This document shows positions 7,981 through 15,844 of a stretch of 64,000 nucleotides of DNA, one piece after another. The translations under genes and the position numbers were made by a program. The stretch is from Vibrio porteresiae DSM 19223 (GTDB lineage: Bacteria > Pseudomonadota > Gammaproteobacteria > Enterobacterales > Vibrionaceae). The stretch is taken from the NCBI RefSeq assembly GCF_024347055.1, contig NZ_AP024896.1, forward strand, positions 1,674,001-1,738,000, written 5' to 3'. Below the pieces are notes generated by a model. The model searched no databases and was not told where the DNA came from. It saw only the letters and a list, made by a program, of their open reading frames with translations. Each line of letters starts with the position of its first letter. The stretch's first letter is position 1.

Positions 7981-9213
7981 TTAAGCCTGATAGCGGCTTG
8001 CTGTCCGTTCAGCAATTTTGACAATCACATCGACCGCTTGTTCCATCCCTTCGATAGTAATAAATTCATGGATGCCATGAAAATTGTAGCCACCTGTGAA
8101 AATATTTGGACAAGGCAAGCCCATAAAGGAGAGACGAGCACCGTCTGTACCGCCGCGCACTGGTTTAATCAAAGGCTCAACATCACAGGCTATCATCGCC
8201 TCTTTGGCAATCTCGATAATGTGTGGATGGGGTTCAATCATTTCGCGCATGTTTGAATAGCTATCTGTGATCTCTACGCTCACTGAACCTTTACGCAGTT
8301 CACGATTTAACTGCGCTACAGTCGCTTCCACTAGCGCCTTTTTCTCTTGTAAGCCTTTTGCATCAAAGTCTCGGATAAAATAAGTGAGCTCTGATCGCGC
8401 CACACCCATTTTCGCCGCAGTAAGGTGGATGAAACCTTCATAACCTTCAGTATGTTCTGGTGTCTGCTCCGCTGGCATTTTTTGAATAAACTGAGCAGCA
8501 ATGTACATCGCGTTGACCAGCTTACCTTTCGCAGTACCAGGGTGAACACTGACCCCATGACAAATCACTTCTGCGGTCGAGCCATTAAAGTTTTCAAATT
8601 CCAATTCACCAACAGGACCACCATCAACGGTGTATGCCCACTGTGCGCCAAATTTTTCCACATCAAAATGGTTCGCACCGCGACCAATTTCTTCATCGGG
8701 AGTAAAACCGATGCAAATATCACCATGAGGAATCTCAGGATGTTGAATCAGGTACTGCACCGCCGTCATGATTTCAGCCACACCCGCTTTATCATCCCCA
8801 CCAAGGAGCGTTGTACCATCGGTGGTAATTAAGTTATACCCATGCAGCGTGTGTAGCTCTGGATATTGAATTGGTGAAAGAACTTCATCACCTTTGCCCA
8901 AAGCAATATCACCACCTTGATAGTTTTCAACGATCTGTGGTTTCACATTTTTCCCAGAAGCATCGGGTGCCGTATCCATATGGGAGATAAAGCCAATGGC
9001 AGGAACGGGAAAAGAGACATTGGATTTGAGTTTTGCCATCACATAGCAACGGTCATCAATGCTCACCTCTGTCAGCCCTAACTGCTGCAGCTCTTCATAA
9101 AGTGCTTGAGCAAACACCTTCTGCCCCGTAGAACTTGGGCAATGATGATTCTTTGGTTTGGATTGGGTTTCAAAAGTCACATAGCGCAAAAAGCGATCAA
9201 CAAGATTTTCCAT
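7981..9213 (-). CDS. pepT: Peptidase T (tripeptidase)
   Basis: This 410-residue cytoplasmic zinc aminotripeptidase belongs to family M20B. Metal and catalytic signatures are present in order: GFISHMDTAPD near residue 75, GGDDKAGVAEIMTA near 138, TPDEEIGRGANHFD near 172, DGG, and the C-terminal YNFHGIHEFI with its ligand His. It releases the N-terminal residue from tripeptides in peptide utilisation. Length matches E. coli PepT (~408). It is a single-gene unit with its own terminator. Confidence 0.95.
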   Translation of the reverse strand: MENLVDRFLRYVTFETQSKPKNHHCPSSTGQKVFAQALYEELQQLGLTEVSIDDRCYVMAKLKSNVSFPVPAIGFISHMDTAPDASGKNVKPQIVENYQGGDIALGKGDEVLSPIQYPELHTLHGYNLITTDGTTLLGGDDKAGVAEIMTAVQYLIQHPEIPHGDICIGFTPDEEIGRGANHFDVEKFGAQWAYTVDGGPVGELEFENFNGSTAEVICHGVSVHPGTAKGKLVNAMYIAAQFIQKMPAEQTPEHTEGYEGFIHLTAAKMGVARSELTYFIRDFDAKGLQEKKALVEATVAQLNRELRKGSVSVEITDSYSNMREMIEPHPHIIEIAKEAMIACDVEPLIKPVRGGTDGARLSFMGLPCPNIFTGGYNFHGIHEFITIEGMEQAVDVIVKIAERTASRYQA

Positions 9214-9601
9214 TACAGGTACTCATGTTCAGTCAAAACTCAGCGCAAGGAACTCCTGAGCTGAAAGAAAATGCTGCCATAGCAGCCTAATGCCTTTCAT
9301 ACTACGCATTTCGCACAAAGATAGTTTGCTGCAAATCAGTTTTTGTTGAATTAGAAACCAGTGTCATAGCCTCAACTCGTTTCACAACACATTGATTCGA
9401 TGAATTTAAATGCGTTATTTTTAGTGAAATTAATGATACTTTCGTGTACATTCTTGCACCGCACTCGGAAGCCACATCACAGACTGTAACGAAACTGAGT
9501 TATTTCATTGTAATGTGCTTTGCGTAAACTCAACTAACCAACTAGGGTTAGTACAGACTCTTTTCCGAGAACCAAATTACAATTACTAGCAACGTCATAA
9601 T

Positions 9602-9645
9602 GCCTCTTGTGGCCCGTCACTGGGCCCTTGAGGCTTTTCTTTTTC
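9602..9645 (+). terminator. Plus-strand terminator-like hairpin with no upstream gene
   Basis: GCCTC (9602-9606) pairs with GAGGC (9630-9634) and GGCCC (9611-9615) with GGGCC (9622-9626); TTTTCTTTTT follows. It points to plus-strand transcription, yet both neighbouring genes are on the minus strand. Confidence 0.6.
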
Positions 9646-9676
9646 TGGCGACACTGAATCGATGACGAACAGGGAA

Positions 9677-9848
9677 AACGGTTCACAAACAATCCATTTC
9701 TGAGCCGTTGTGGGGAATAATTGACAAAACAGTGTCTTAAACAAGACACAAGCCGTTCGGCTTTGAGCGAAGATAATTTCATCCTAAAGACAATAGGATA
9801 CCTCCACTGTCTTTGATTCCCGCAGCCACTTCCGCTGCGGTTTTTTTT
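9677..9848 (+). ncRNA. Candidate structured small RNA (hairpin chain ending in a terminator)
   Basis: In a 660-bp gap between two minus-strand genes the plus strand has five consecutive foldable units. They are AACGGTTCA/TGAGCCGTT (9677-9685/9701-9709); GTGTCTT-AAAC-AAGACAC (9732-9749); AAGCCG-TT-CGGCTT (9750-9763); ATCCTA/TAGGAT (9781-9786/9794-9799), whose loop AAGACA (9787-9792) can also pair with TGTCTT (9808-9813), giving a pseudoknot or a switch; and an intrinsic terminator CCGCAGC/GCTGCGG plus eight Ts (9820-9848). No known RNA family was recognised, the 5' end is unknown, and no clear promoter was found. The terminator orientation excludes service to the amylase gene. Confidence 0.5.
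9820..9848 (+). terminator. Intrinsic terminator of the candidate RNA
   Basis: A 7-bp GC-rich stem (9820-9826 with 9834-9840) is followed by eight Ts (9841-9848), directed along the plus strand, opposite to the adjacent amylase gene. Confidence 0.85.
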
Positions 9849-9874
9849 GTTCTCTGCAAAACAAACGCAAATCC

Positions 9875-11230
9875 TTAGCTTACGACGCACAACATACGGC
9901 TTGTTCCTCCGGCTACTGACATCAACAGCATGCCATCTGGCGACGGTGAAAAGTGTTCGCCGCTGAGCAAATCCAACCACTTTTGCGAAGTGGCAAAGGT
10001 AAATTGGCGTTCCGCACTCGATTTATTTAACGCAACCAGCCCCTGCTCGCCACGGGTGAACGCCAGAAACTCTTTATCGACTTGTACCGTTTTCATTGGC
10101 AAGCCATGCATGCGATTATGAAACTCAATTTTTCCGGTCATCTCTGGCTCATACCACTGGTTTTGCCATCTTGGCTGACCATCACCATTGACGATGCCAC
10201 TGGTATTGAGGTCGCTGTAAATCAGGGGAACTCCCCCATCTCGCCCAAGCAGATAAGTGTAGGCCAACGCTTCGCGCTGATCAGCCATAACTAAACTTCT
10301 AAACACCTGATTATTTGGAATATCATGGGTAATCGAAAAGGTGACCGCGCGATCTTTTGACAGCGCTTCACCAAAGCAATAGGGGTCAACTAGGGTTGCT
10401 AGGTCACCGTTGTCTGCCATGGCATTAAACAGGGTTTGAAACAAAGGAAAGTCATACGCACTCAACTGAGTTTCAGCCAAATACGGCTGGAGAAACAGCT
10501 GATACTCTTGTTTGGTTGCGCCGCCATCAGTGATGATTTCACCAAAGATATGCATGTCTTGAATCACCTCTTCGCTCCAGACCTGTTTGATGTGATTCAA
10601 TGTAAGGTGCTTCGCCGCGTCAATACGAAACCCTTGAATTCCGAGCGATTTCAAAGCCAACAAAAACGCCTTTTGCTGTTCAATCACATAGGGTGAATCT
10701 TTTAAAGTGGGCAGTCCGCGATCATGTGGACCACCAGTAATGCGCCCGTTTTGCACTTGCCACTTATCTTTCCAGTCGCGAATACCAAACTCGGCAACGA
10801 AATCTTTCTCCGTAAACAGTGGTTGGCTCAAATCACCAAAAAGAGTTTGCTGCTGATAATAAGCAGCGTGCCGTTGATAATCGTCCAAATCACGCTGATT
10901 GGGATAAACCAAGTCATTACGCAGCTTCGATTCATTTGCCATATGATTGAACACCACATCTGCATAGACCCGAACACCCACTTGGTTAAGCTTTGCAATC
11001 ATGGCGCTTAAACTTTCTTTGTTGCCCAATTGGTTATCGATAACCCGATAATCTTGCGGCTGATAGCGCTGCCACCATGGTGTGCCGCACGGATGTTTGA
11101 ACGATTTCATCGGTGGAGAAATTAACACGCTGCGATATCCGCAGGCAGCAATCCTCTCCGCTCTGGCTTGAATCATCTCATAGGGCCAGTCGAAGGCATG
11201 TAATATGACATCTGTTGGTTGAGTAGTCAT
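9875..11230 (-). CDS. Alpha-amylase (GH13), cytoplasmic
   Basis: This 451-residue glycoside hydrolase has the four GH13 regions: DVVFNH (~96), GFRIDAAKH (~200, nucleophile Asp), IFGEII (~228, acid/base Glu) and SITHD (~299, third Asp). No signal peptide precedes the barrel (MTTQPTDVILHAFDWP), so it most likely acts on maltodextrin or glycogen-like glucans inside the cell. Length is typical of compact single-domain alpha-amylases. There are no mal transporter genes nearby and no MalT box was seen. The gene is monocistronic. Confidence 0.88.
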   Translation of the reverse strand: MTTQPTDVILHAFDWPYEMIQARAERIAACGYRSVLISPPMKSFKHPCGTPWWQRYQPQDYRVIDNQLGNKESLSAMIAKLNQVGVRVYADVVFNHMANESKLRNDLVYPNQRDLDDYQRHAAYYQQQTLFGDLSQPLFTEKDFVAEFGIRDWKDKWQVQNGRITGGPHDRGLPTLKDSPYVIEQQKAFLLALKSLGIQGFRIDAAKHLTLNHIKQVWSEEVIQDMHIFGEIITDGGATKQEYQLFLQPYLAETQLSAYDFPLFQTLFNAMADNGDLATLVDPYCFGEALSKDRAVTFSITHDIPNNQVFRSLVMADQREALAYTYLLGRDGGVPLIYSDLNTSGIVNGDGQPRWQNQWYEPEMTGKIEFHNRMHGLPMKTVQVDKEFLAFTRGEQGLVALNKSSAERQFTFATSQKWLDLLSGEHFSPSPDGMLLMSVAGGTSRMLCVVS

Positions 11231-11304
11231 GAAGGCAATCCCTAGTTAAACCGCAAGTCCGTTCGACAAGCTATCGAAAACCACCGCTGCGGCATGCAAC
11301 CATC

Positions 11305-11310
11305 ATTATA
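11305..11310 (-). promoter_or_regulatory. Candidate -10 element of the amylase gene
   Basis: A perfect TATAAT on the minus strand about 75 bp before the amylase start. The -35 is not well matched, so an activator may be needed. Confidence 0.35.
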
Positions 11311-11647
11311 GGATGGACTGAAATCAATCACCGAAATTCATTACTAAGCGACCAACTGTCGAAAAATCGATAGTAATCAATCAGTCTGGTCCGTTTTTGC
11401 TAGCTTCTTACCCCATGTAACACAAGATTATGGGTTGAGCTACACACCAGAACCCGCTACGCTGAGATACACTGTTCATAAATTAAGCACCTCTATTACT
11501 CAAAAGAGAGCTTCTGAGATAAACAGCAACAGAAAACCAGTAAGCCAATATAGTGTCTAATGACCAGCATATGCATGGCTTTGCCTTGTTTTCACCTTGA
11601 CTAGGAACGCAGATCACGGATTAAAAGAGGGACAGGAAACACAGGTT
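11311..11647. other. Divergent intergenic region
   Basis: About 340 bp between the amylase promoter side and the FrnE-like gene. Short A/T-rich dyads are present (TCGAAAAATCGATAG near 11358) but no convincing gene or operator was recognised. Confidence 0.4.
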
Positions 11648-12310
11648 ATGCGCAAGATAAAAATTGATATCGTGGCAGATGTTGTCTGTCCTTGGTGCTA
11701 TATCGGTTATGCCAGACTACAAAGGGCGATCAAATCACTTGAATCAGAGTTAACCATTGAACTCTATTGGTATCCCTTTGAGCTTAATCCGACCATCGCT
11801 CCTGGTGGTGAACCTTTGTTGCAATATCTGGTGAGACAGTATCAGACTTCAGAACAAGCGTGTCGTGAGTTGCAAGAGCATGTCACTCAGCTTGGGTTTG
11901 AAGTCGGAATCCGTTTCGATTTTGATGACGACATGGCGATGTATAACACTCGTAAAGCGCACCAGTTAGTGCAATGGGCCATGCAACATCGTTGTCAGCA
12001 AGCGTTAATCGAACGTCTATTTCACGCCTATTTCACATTACACTTGCCTATTGATGATGAAGAGATTCTTCTGTCGATGGCAACAGAAGTCGGTCTTGAT
12101 CGCCAGCTATGCGAGCAAGTTCTTAAAGAACCTTCTTGGTCTGGCGTTGTGGCCAACATTGAAACTCAATGGTTACAAGCTGGCATTCAAGTGGTTCCGG
12201 CGATGATTATCGACGAGCAACATCTGCTCAATGGCGCGCAAAGTGAAGAGGTTTGGGTCAAACAACTGCGAGAGATTGCCGCTCAACCGCACCACTCTCG
12301 CGCTCATTAG
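11648..12310 (+). CDS. DsbA-family oxidoreductase, FrnE/2-hydroxychromene-2-carboxylate isomerase type
   Basis: This 220-residue protein has a thioredoxin fold with inserted helical domain. A CPWC redox motif (DVVCPWCYIGYARLQRAI) lies right after the first strand, and the cis-Pro region VVPAMIIDE near residue 180 is typical of the family. There is no signal peptide, so it is cytoplasmic, as FrnE proteins are; FrnE in Deinococcus is a disulfide isomerase involved in oxidative-stress tolerance. The ATG at 11648 is chosen over an upstream TTG because AGGAAA is correctly placed before it and the protein then begins directly with the first strand. The precise substrate is unknown. Confidence 0.85.
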   Translation: MRKIKIDIVADVVCPWCYIGYARLQRAIKSLESELTIELYWYPFELNPTIAPGGEPLLQYLVRQYQTSEQACRELQEHVTQLGFEVGIRFDFDDDMAMYNTRKAHQLVQWAMQHRCQQALIERLFHAYFTLHLPIDDEEILLSMATEVGLDRQLCEQVLKEPSWSGVVANIETQWLQAGIQVVPAMIIDEQHLLNGAQSEEVWVKQLREIAAQPHHSRAH

Positions 12311-12315
12311 CTCTC

Positions 12316-12756
12316 TCAGATCACTTGCATGCTCATGCCATAATTTAAATAGGCATGTCTAAAGCCGTAAGTATTGAAGGTTACCGTGACTCCATCTTGT
12401 GAATAGGCCACTTGCTGCTGCGATTGAAATTGCTCAATCACATATCGCATTCCTGCCGGCGTTGCCGGAAAATCCAAGCGTACACCCGCACCAATGCATT
12501 GGGCGTAGGTTTGTACTTCCATGCCATTGATTTGATAAGACGGTGCCTGCTGCACATCTTGTTCATAAGAACGGCATTCACTGGACGGAAACGTCAGCCC
12601 GACATTTTTACTGCCATAACTATTTTCAAAGATCACCACCCGGACCATAGGACCTAAGTCAGAATCGATGCCATCCCCAACCCACATATCGGCCCGCGCC
12701 ATCGTCTGAAACGCCATGAGAAAACTCATAGGGATCAACAACACATTCCATCGCAT
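12316..12756 (-). CDS. Predicted periplasmic protein of unknown function
   Basis: The 146-residue product begins with a clear signal peptide (MRWNVLLIPMSFLMAFQTMARA, cleavage after ARA). The mature part is ~124 residues with two cysteines (SSEC and QCIGAG) that could form a disulfide, and no recognised domain. The start at 12756 has GGGAG at the right distance; a longer reading would put 17 residues before the signal peptide. It is convergent with the FrnE-like gene, six bases apart. No function can be assigned. Confidence 0.7.
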   Translation of the reverse strand: MRWNVLLIPMSFLMAFQTMARADMWVGDGIDSDLGPMVRVVIFENSYGSKNVGLTFPSSECRSYEQDVQQAPSYQINGMEVQTYAQCIGAGVRLDFPATPAGMRYVIEQFQSQQQVAYSQDGVTVTFNTYGFRHAYLNYGMSMQVI

Positions 12757-12936
12757 AAACGTCACTCCCTTCTCCGCTGTTGTTTCAGTATAAACCACAC
12801 AGGCCAAATCATCTTTCCTAACTCGTGTTCACATAATCTGGTTTAGCTATTGTTTCAATCGGCACAGAGATCGCAGTCTTATTACAAGGAATTCAATACA
12901 GTAGAAACTCAATACCGAATTCATAAGGACATTCTG

Positions 12937-13959
12937 ATGGGGATTTTTCGCACCGTGCTACTCCCACTGCTGGTTTGTTGTAGTGCCAGTTCCAGCGTGT
13001 TTGGCAAACAGGTTGAAGTTCATGATCCAGTCATGGCATTCGACAATGGCACTTATTACGCCTTTAGTACCGGCCCTGGAATCACTTTTTATGCGTCGAA
13101 AGACATGAAAAATTGGCAGCATATGGGACGAGTGTTTGCTACCGAACCGACATGGGCAAAAAAAGTGGCTCCTGAATTTAATGGCCATCTTTGGGCGCCA
13201 GATATTCTGCAACATAACGGTCAATACTATCTTTATTACTCCGTTTCCGCGTTTGGTAAAAACACCTCTGCCATCGGCGTTACCATATCACCAACCTTAG
13301 ATCCTCAATCTCGCCACTATCAATGGATAGACCAAGGTATTGTGGTTCAATCGGTACCCAATCGCGATGACTGGAACGCTATCGACCCAGCCGTGACCTT
13401 CGATCAAAGTGGCACACCTTGGATGGCTTTTGGCTCATTTTGGAATGGTTTGAAACTGGTCAAATTGGATCCTTCTCTTACCCGACTCGCCGAACCACAG
13501 CAATGGTATAACTTGGCACGCCGCCCTAATGATGAAAGCGATGAAGCCAAAGCCGGTAACGGTGCGATTGAAGCGCCATTTATCTTTTATAAACAAGGTT
13601 ATTACTATCTGTTTGTTTCCTTTGATCTGTGTTGCCGCGGAATGGACAGTACTTACCACATTCGTGTCGGCCGCAGTAAAAAAATCCAAGGGCCATACTA
13701 TGACAAAGCCGGTAAATCGATGCTTGAAGGCGGTGGTACTTTGGTGTTGAAAGGGAACAAAAACTGGGTTGCCCTTGGCCATAATGCGGCTTACACCTTT
13801 AAGGGCAAAGATTACATGGTGTTCCACGCCTACGAGACAGCGGATAATGCGCTACAAAAACTGCGCATTCTGCCTATCCATTGGAAACAAGGCTGGCCAA
13901 CTGTCGTGCAATCAGACCTCGACACGCGCAAAACTAATTTGGTCAACAAACTGCCATAA
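12937..13959 (+). CDS. Secreted endo-alpha-1,5-L-arabinanase (GH43)
   Basis: This 340-residue protein has a signal peptide (~24 residues) and a five-bladed GH43 propeller. The catalytic triad is visible: Asp in VHDPVMAFD at the mature N-terminus, Asp in AIDPAVTFD (~residue 150) and the acid Glu in GAIEAPFIF (~205). These features match endo-1,5-alpha-arabinanases that cut the arabinan side chains of pectin outside the cytoplasm. The ATG at 12937 follows AAGGA and starts the signal peptide; an in-frame reading from 12850 is less likely. It is convergent with a secreted epimerase-like gene across a shared terminator. Exact linkage preference is inferred. Confidence 0.85.
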   Translation: MGIFRTVLLPLLVCCSASSSVFGKQVEVHDPVMAFDNGTYYAFSTGPGITFYASKDMKNWQHMGRVFATEPTWAKKVAPEFNGHLWAPDILQHNGQYYLYYSVSAFGKNTSAIGVTISPTLDPQSRHYQWIDQGIVVQSVPNRDDWNAIDPAVTFDQSGTPWMAFGSFWNGLKLVKLDPSLTRLAEPQQWYNLARRPNDESDEAKAGNGAIEAPFIFYKQGYYYLFVSFDLCCRGMDSTYHIRVGRSKKIQGPYYDKAGKSMLEGGGTLVLKGNKNWVALGHNAAYTFKGKDYMVFHAYETADNALQKLRILPIHWKQGWPTVVQSDLDTRKTNLVNKLP

Positions 13960-13986
13960 GCGCTGGTATTGTTTACCCCAAACAGA

Positions 13987-14017
13987 AAAGGCTCATCTAC
14001 ACCAGATGAGCCTTTTT
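13987..14017 (+). terminator. Bidirectional terminator
   Basis: AGGCTCATCT (13989-13998) pairs with AGATGAGCCT (14004-14013), flanked by As on the left and Ts on the right, between convergent genes. Confidence 0.9.
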
Positions 14018-14041
14018 CATGCCGTTCATAGAATTTGAGAA

Positions 14042-15259
14042 CTACTCTTTCGCTAGAGGCTCTTTTACCAATTTCACCTCTTTACCTTTCATAATATTAG
14101 CGACCTGTTTCAGCGCGCCTTTTACTTCATCAGAAGAGCGTAATACGGTGTAGGTCAAATCAAAGTGTTTGGATTCACCCGCTTTAATGGTAGGTACCAA
14201 CCCCAGTGGACGCTGCAGCTTAGTGTTGTAAGAGTAACTGGTGCCTGGTTCAATCCCAGTCACATAACCTTGGCTTTCGGTGTCGGTATTTTTCCAAAGA
14301 CCAATCACTGGTAGCTGTTTCACATTGTACTGAATAGACACACCTGAGTTAGCCGCTTGGTTGTTAAGCACGGCTAAAGTATTGCCTTTGCTATCACCTA
14401 GGGATTTCAAATTGAACACCATCTCATCAAACCCTTTTGTTGGCCCCATATAGGTTTGCCAATCTTTTAAGCCCGCCTTAGCGTAATCGTTAAAAGGTGA
14501 GATTTCTGATGCAGCGATGGTGACTTTTGCGCCTTTTTCTAAGATGGGACGACCAAAGTTAGAGTGGTAAATAATTTGGTATTCATCGTCATAATCGGCA
14601 ACGTTGGTGAGAGTGTCATGAATAGAAAATGCGTTTGAGCCCGGTACCGTTTGTAACTCGGTCATGGTCACGAGCTGCGTTTTCTTAAAGGTTCGTTCTG
14701 CCACTTGACCCAGCACGGTAATCTTGTGTGGTGGTTGATCATCAATGATCACTTTCACCATAGAAGCTGGTGTATTTTGCACACGTCCATGCAAAGTCAG
14801 CAGGTGACCGTCATCGTCATAGCCAGGGTGACCGGTCCATTCAAAACCGCAGCGCACCATCATTTCATTAAAGCCATCTAGCCAACCAAGACCATTACGA
14901 CTTTCTAAATCGATGTAAGCAGGATTCACAATTTCCTTAACCGGAGAATCCCAACCCAATATGCGATGCCCTTGACGAGCCACTTGATAGATCCCCATAC
15001 CGCGAGTGGGCACCAAAGTGACCGACAGTTCACCATTATTGATGACCAAAACGTCCACGCCCGCTTGTTTGCCACCATGTAGCTGACGCTTTTCAATGGA
15101 GAAAGCAGGGCCAGAGGTCATACCTAAAGTACTGCTGGTGACTTGCCAGTTGCCGACATCACTTCCCGTTGCTGCATGCGTTAATAGAAATTCAGCCGCT
15201 TGAGTGTTAAGAGAAGCCAGCGCAAGGGTAATCGCCGCAAGGGTTAGTTTCACTTTCAT
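14042..15259 (-). CDS. Secreted DUF4432 / aldose-1-epimerase-like protein
   Basis: The 405-residue product has a signal peptide (MKVKLTLAAITLALASLNTQAA) and a galactose-mutarotase-type beta-sandwich of the DUF4432 family; typical stretches are VTLVPTRGMGIYQV (~80), NGLGWLDGFNEMMVRCG (~125) and HSNFGRP (~250). DUF4432 proteins are usually cytoplasmic sugar-epimerase-like enzymes, so the export signal is notable. Lying tail to tail with a secreted arabinanase, it may act on pentoses released outside the membrane, but this is inference. Two palindromic operator-like sites lie upstream. Confidence 0.75.
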   Translation of the reverse strand: MKVKLTLAAITLALASLNTQAAEFLLTHAATGSDVGNWQVTSSTLGMTSGPAFSIEKRQLHGGKQAGVDVLVINNGELSVTLVPTRGMGIYQVARQGHRILGWDSPVKEIVNPAYIDLESRNGLGWLDGFNEMMVRCGFEWTGHPGYDDDGHLLTLHGRVQNTPASMVKVIIDDQPPHKITVLGQVAERTFKKTQLVTMTELQTVPGSNAFSIHDTLTNVADYDDEYQIIYHSNFGRPILEKGAKVTIAASEISPFNDYAKAGLKDWQTYMGPTKGFDEMVFNLKSLGDSKGNTLAVLNNQAANSGVSIQYNVKQLPVIGLWKNTDTESQGYVTGIEPGTSYSYNTKLQRPLGLVPTIKAGESKHFDLTYTVLRSSDEVKGALKQVANIMKGKEVKLVKEPLAKE

Positions 15260-15294
15260 AGATTTTCCTTATTAGTTTCTGCATTTTTATTGGA

Positions 15295-15308
15295 CTGAAT
15301 CGATTCAG
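15295..15308. promoter_or_regulatory. Palindromic operator-like site (CG-centred)
   Basis: CTGAATCGATTCAG is a perfect 14-bp palindrome 36 bp before the DUF4432 start. Its core TGAATCGATTCA has the central CG of LacI-family operators. Confidence 0.5.
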
Positions 15309-15405
15309 CAAAAAGAATACGCTCATGAGCAACGGATTCAATATGCAAAAACACACATCGTGATCGTAGCAATAGGAAGTCAGAAAAAGTGCATAAATTT
15401 TGATT

Positions 15406-15422
15406 GCTGAATCACTTTCAGC
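15406..15422. promoter_or_regulatory. Second related dyad
   Basis: GCTGAATCACTTTCAGC has GCTGAA/TTCAGC arms with a 5-bp spacer. It sits about 112 bp from the first dyad, a spacing that would allow looping. Confidence 0.4.
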
Positions 15423-15528
15423 ACAAAACTCTGATAGGGAGAGTGTGATGTAGATACAAAATCGAACTTGCACTAGGGATGTGTGGCTAAATCTGAGGAG
15501 CTTGATGAATATTACTGATTGAAATCAT

Positions 15529-15560
15529 TAGATAAAAATAAAGGCCGCCGCGGCGACCTT
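15529..15560 (-). terminator. Terminator of the 66-residue protein gene
   Basis: On the minus strand AAGGTCGC-CGCG-GCGGCCTT (15541-15560) is followed by a T-rich tail. Confidence 0.85.
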
Positions 15561-15578
15561 ATAGGTAAACAGAGCCGA

Positions 15579-15779
15579 TTAATGAATCGGTTGTTCTGAC
15601 TTTGCGTAGTACTTACCAAAAAATTGCTCTAGCACTTCTGGAGTCAGTTTGCCTTCTGCTTCTAGCTGTTTTAGCTCAGCAACAATCGCTTGTTGCTCTT
15701 CAAGTGAAGGAAGTTTTACTTCTGGCTCTTCACCCATTTCCTGAGACATCAGTTCTAGTTCTTTTTCAAAATCGCTCAT
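15579..15779 (-). CDS. Small acidic conserved hypothetical protein
   Basis: The 66-residue product is strongly acidic and helical (MSDFEKELELMSQEMGEEPEV then LEEQQAIVAELKQLEAEGKL) with no transmembrane segment or recognised domain. It lies 65 bp behind the chemoreceptor gene on the same strand, separated by a strong hairpin without a T-run, and has its own terminator. Function unknown; cytoplasmic location expected. Confidence 0.7.
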   Translation of the reverse strand: MSDFEKELELMSQEMGEEPEVKLPSLEEQQAIVAELKQLEAEGKLTPEVLEQFFGKYYAKSEQPIH

Positions 15780-15806
15780 GATCTTTACCTAGTTAAATTG
15801 CACTGA

Positions 15807-15829
15807 TGGGGAGTTTACCCAACTCCCCA
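15807..15829. other. Intergenic stem-loop after the chemoreceptor gene
   Basis: TGGGGAGTT-TACCC-AACTCCCCA is a perfect 9-bp stem with no T-run on either strand. It may protect or process the message between the chemoreceptor and the small acidic protein. Confidence 0.6.
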
Positions 15830-15844
15830 TACAGATGCTAGGGT

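Noticed and set aside
9534..9980. 148-codon minus-strand ORF
   Set aside because: It overlaps the amylase end and covers the hairpin chain; no domain and composition unlike a protein of this genome.
12850..12936. N-terminal extension of the arabinanase
   Set aside because: It would place 29 residues before a clean signal peptide; the downstream ATG has the ribosome-binding site.
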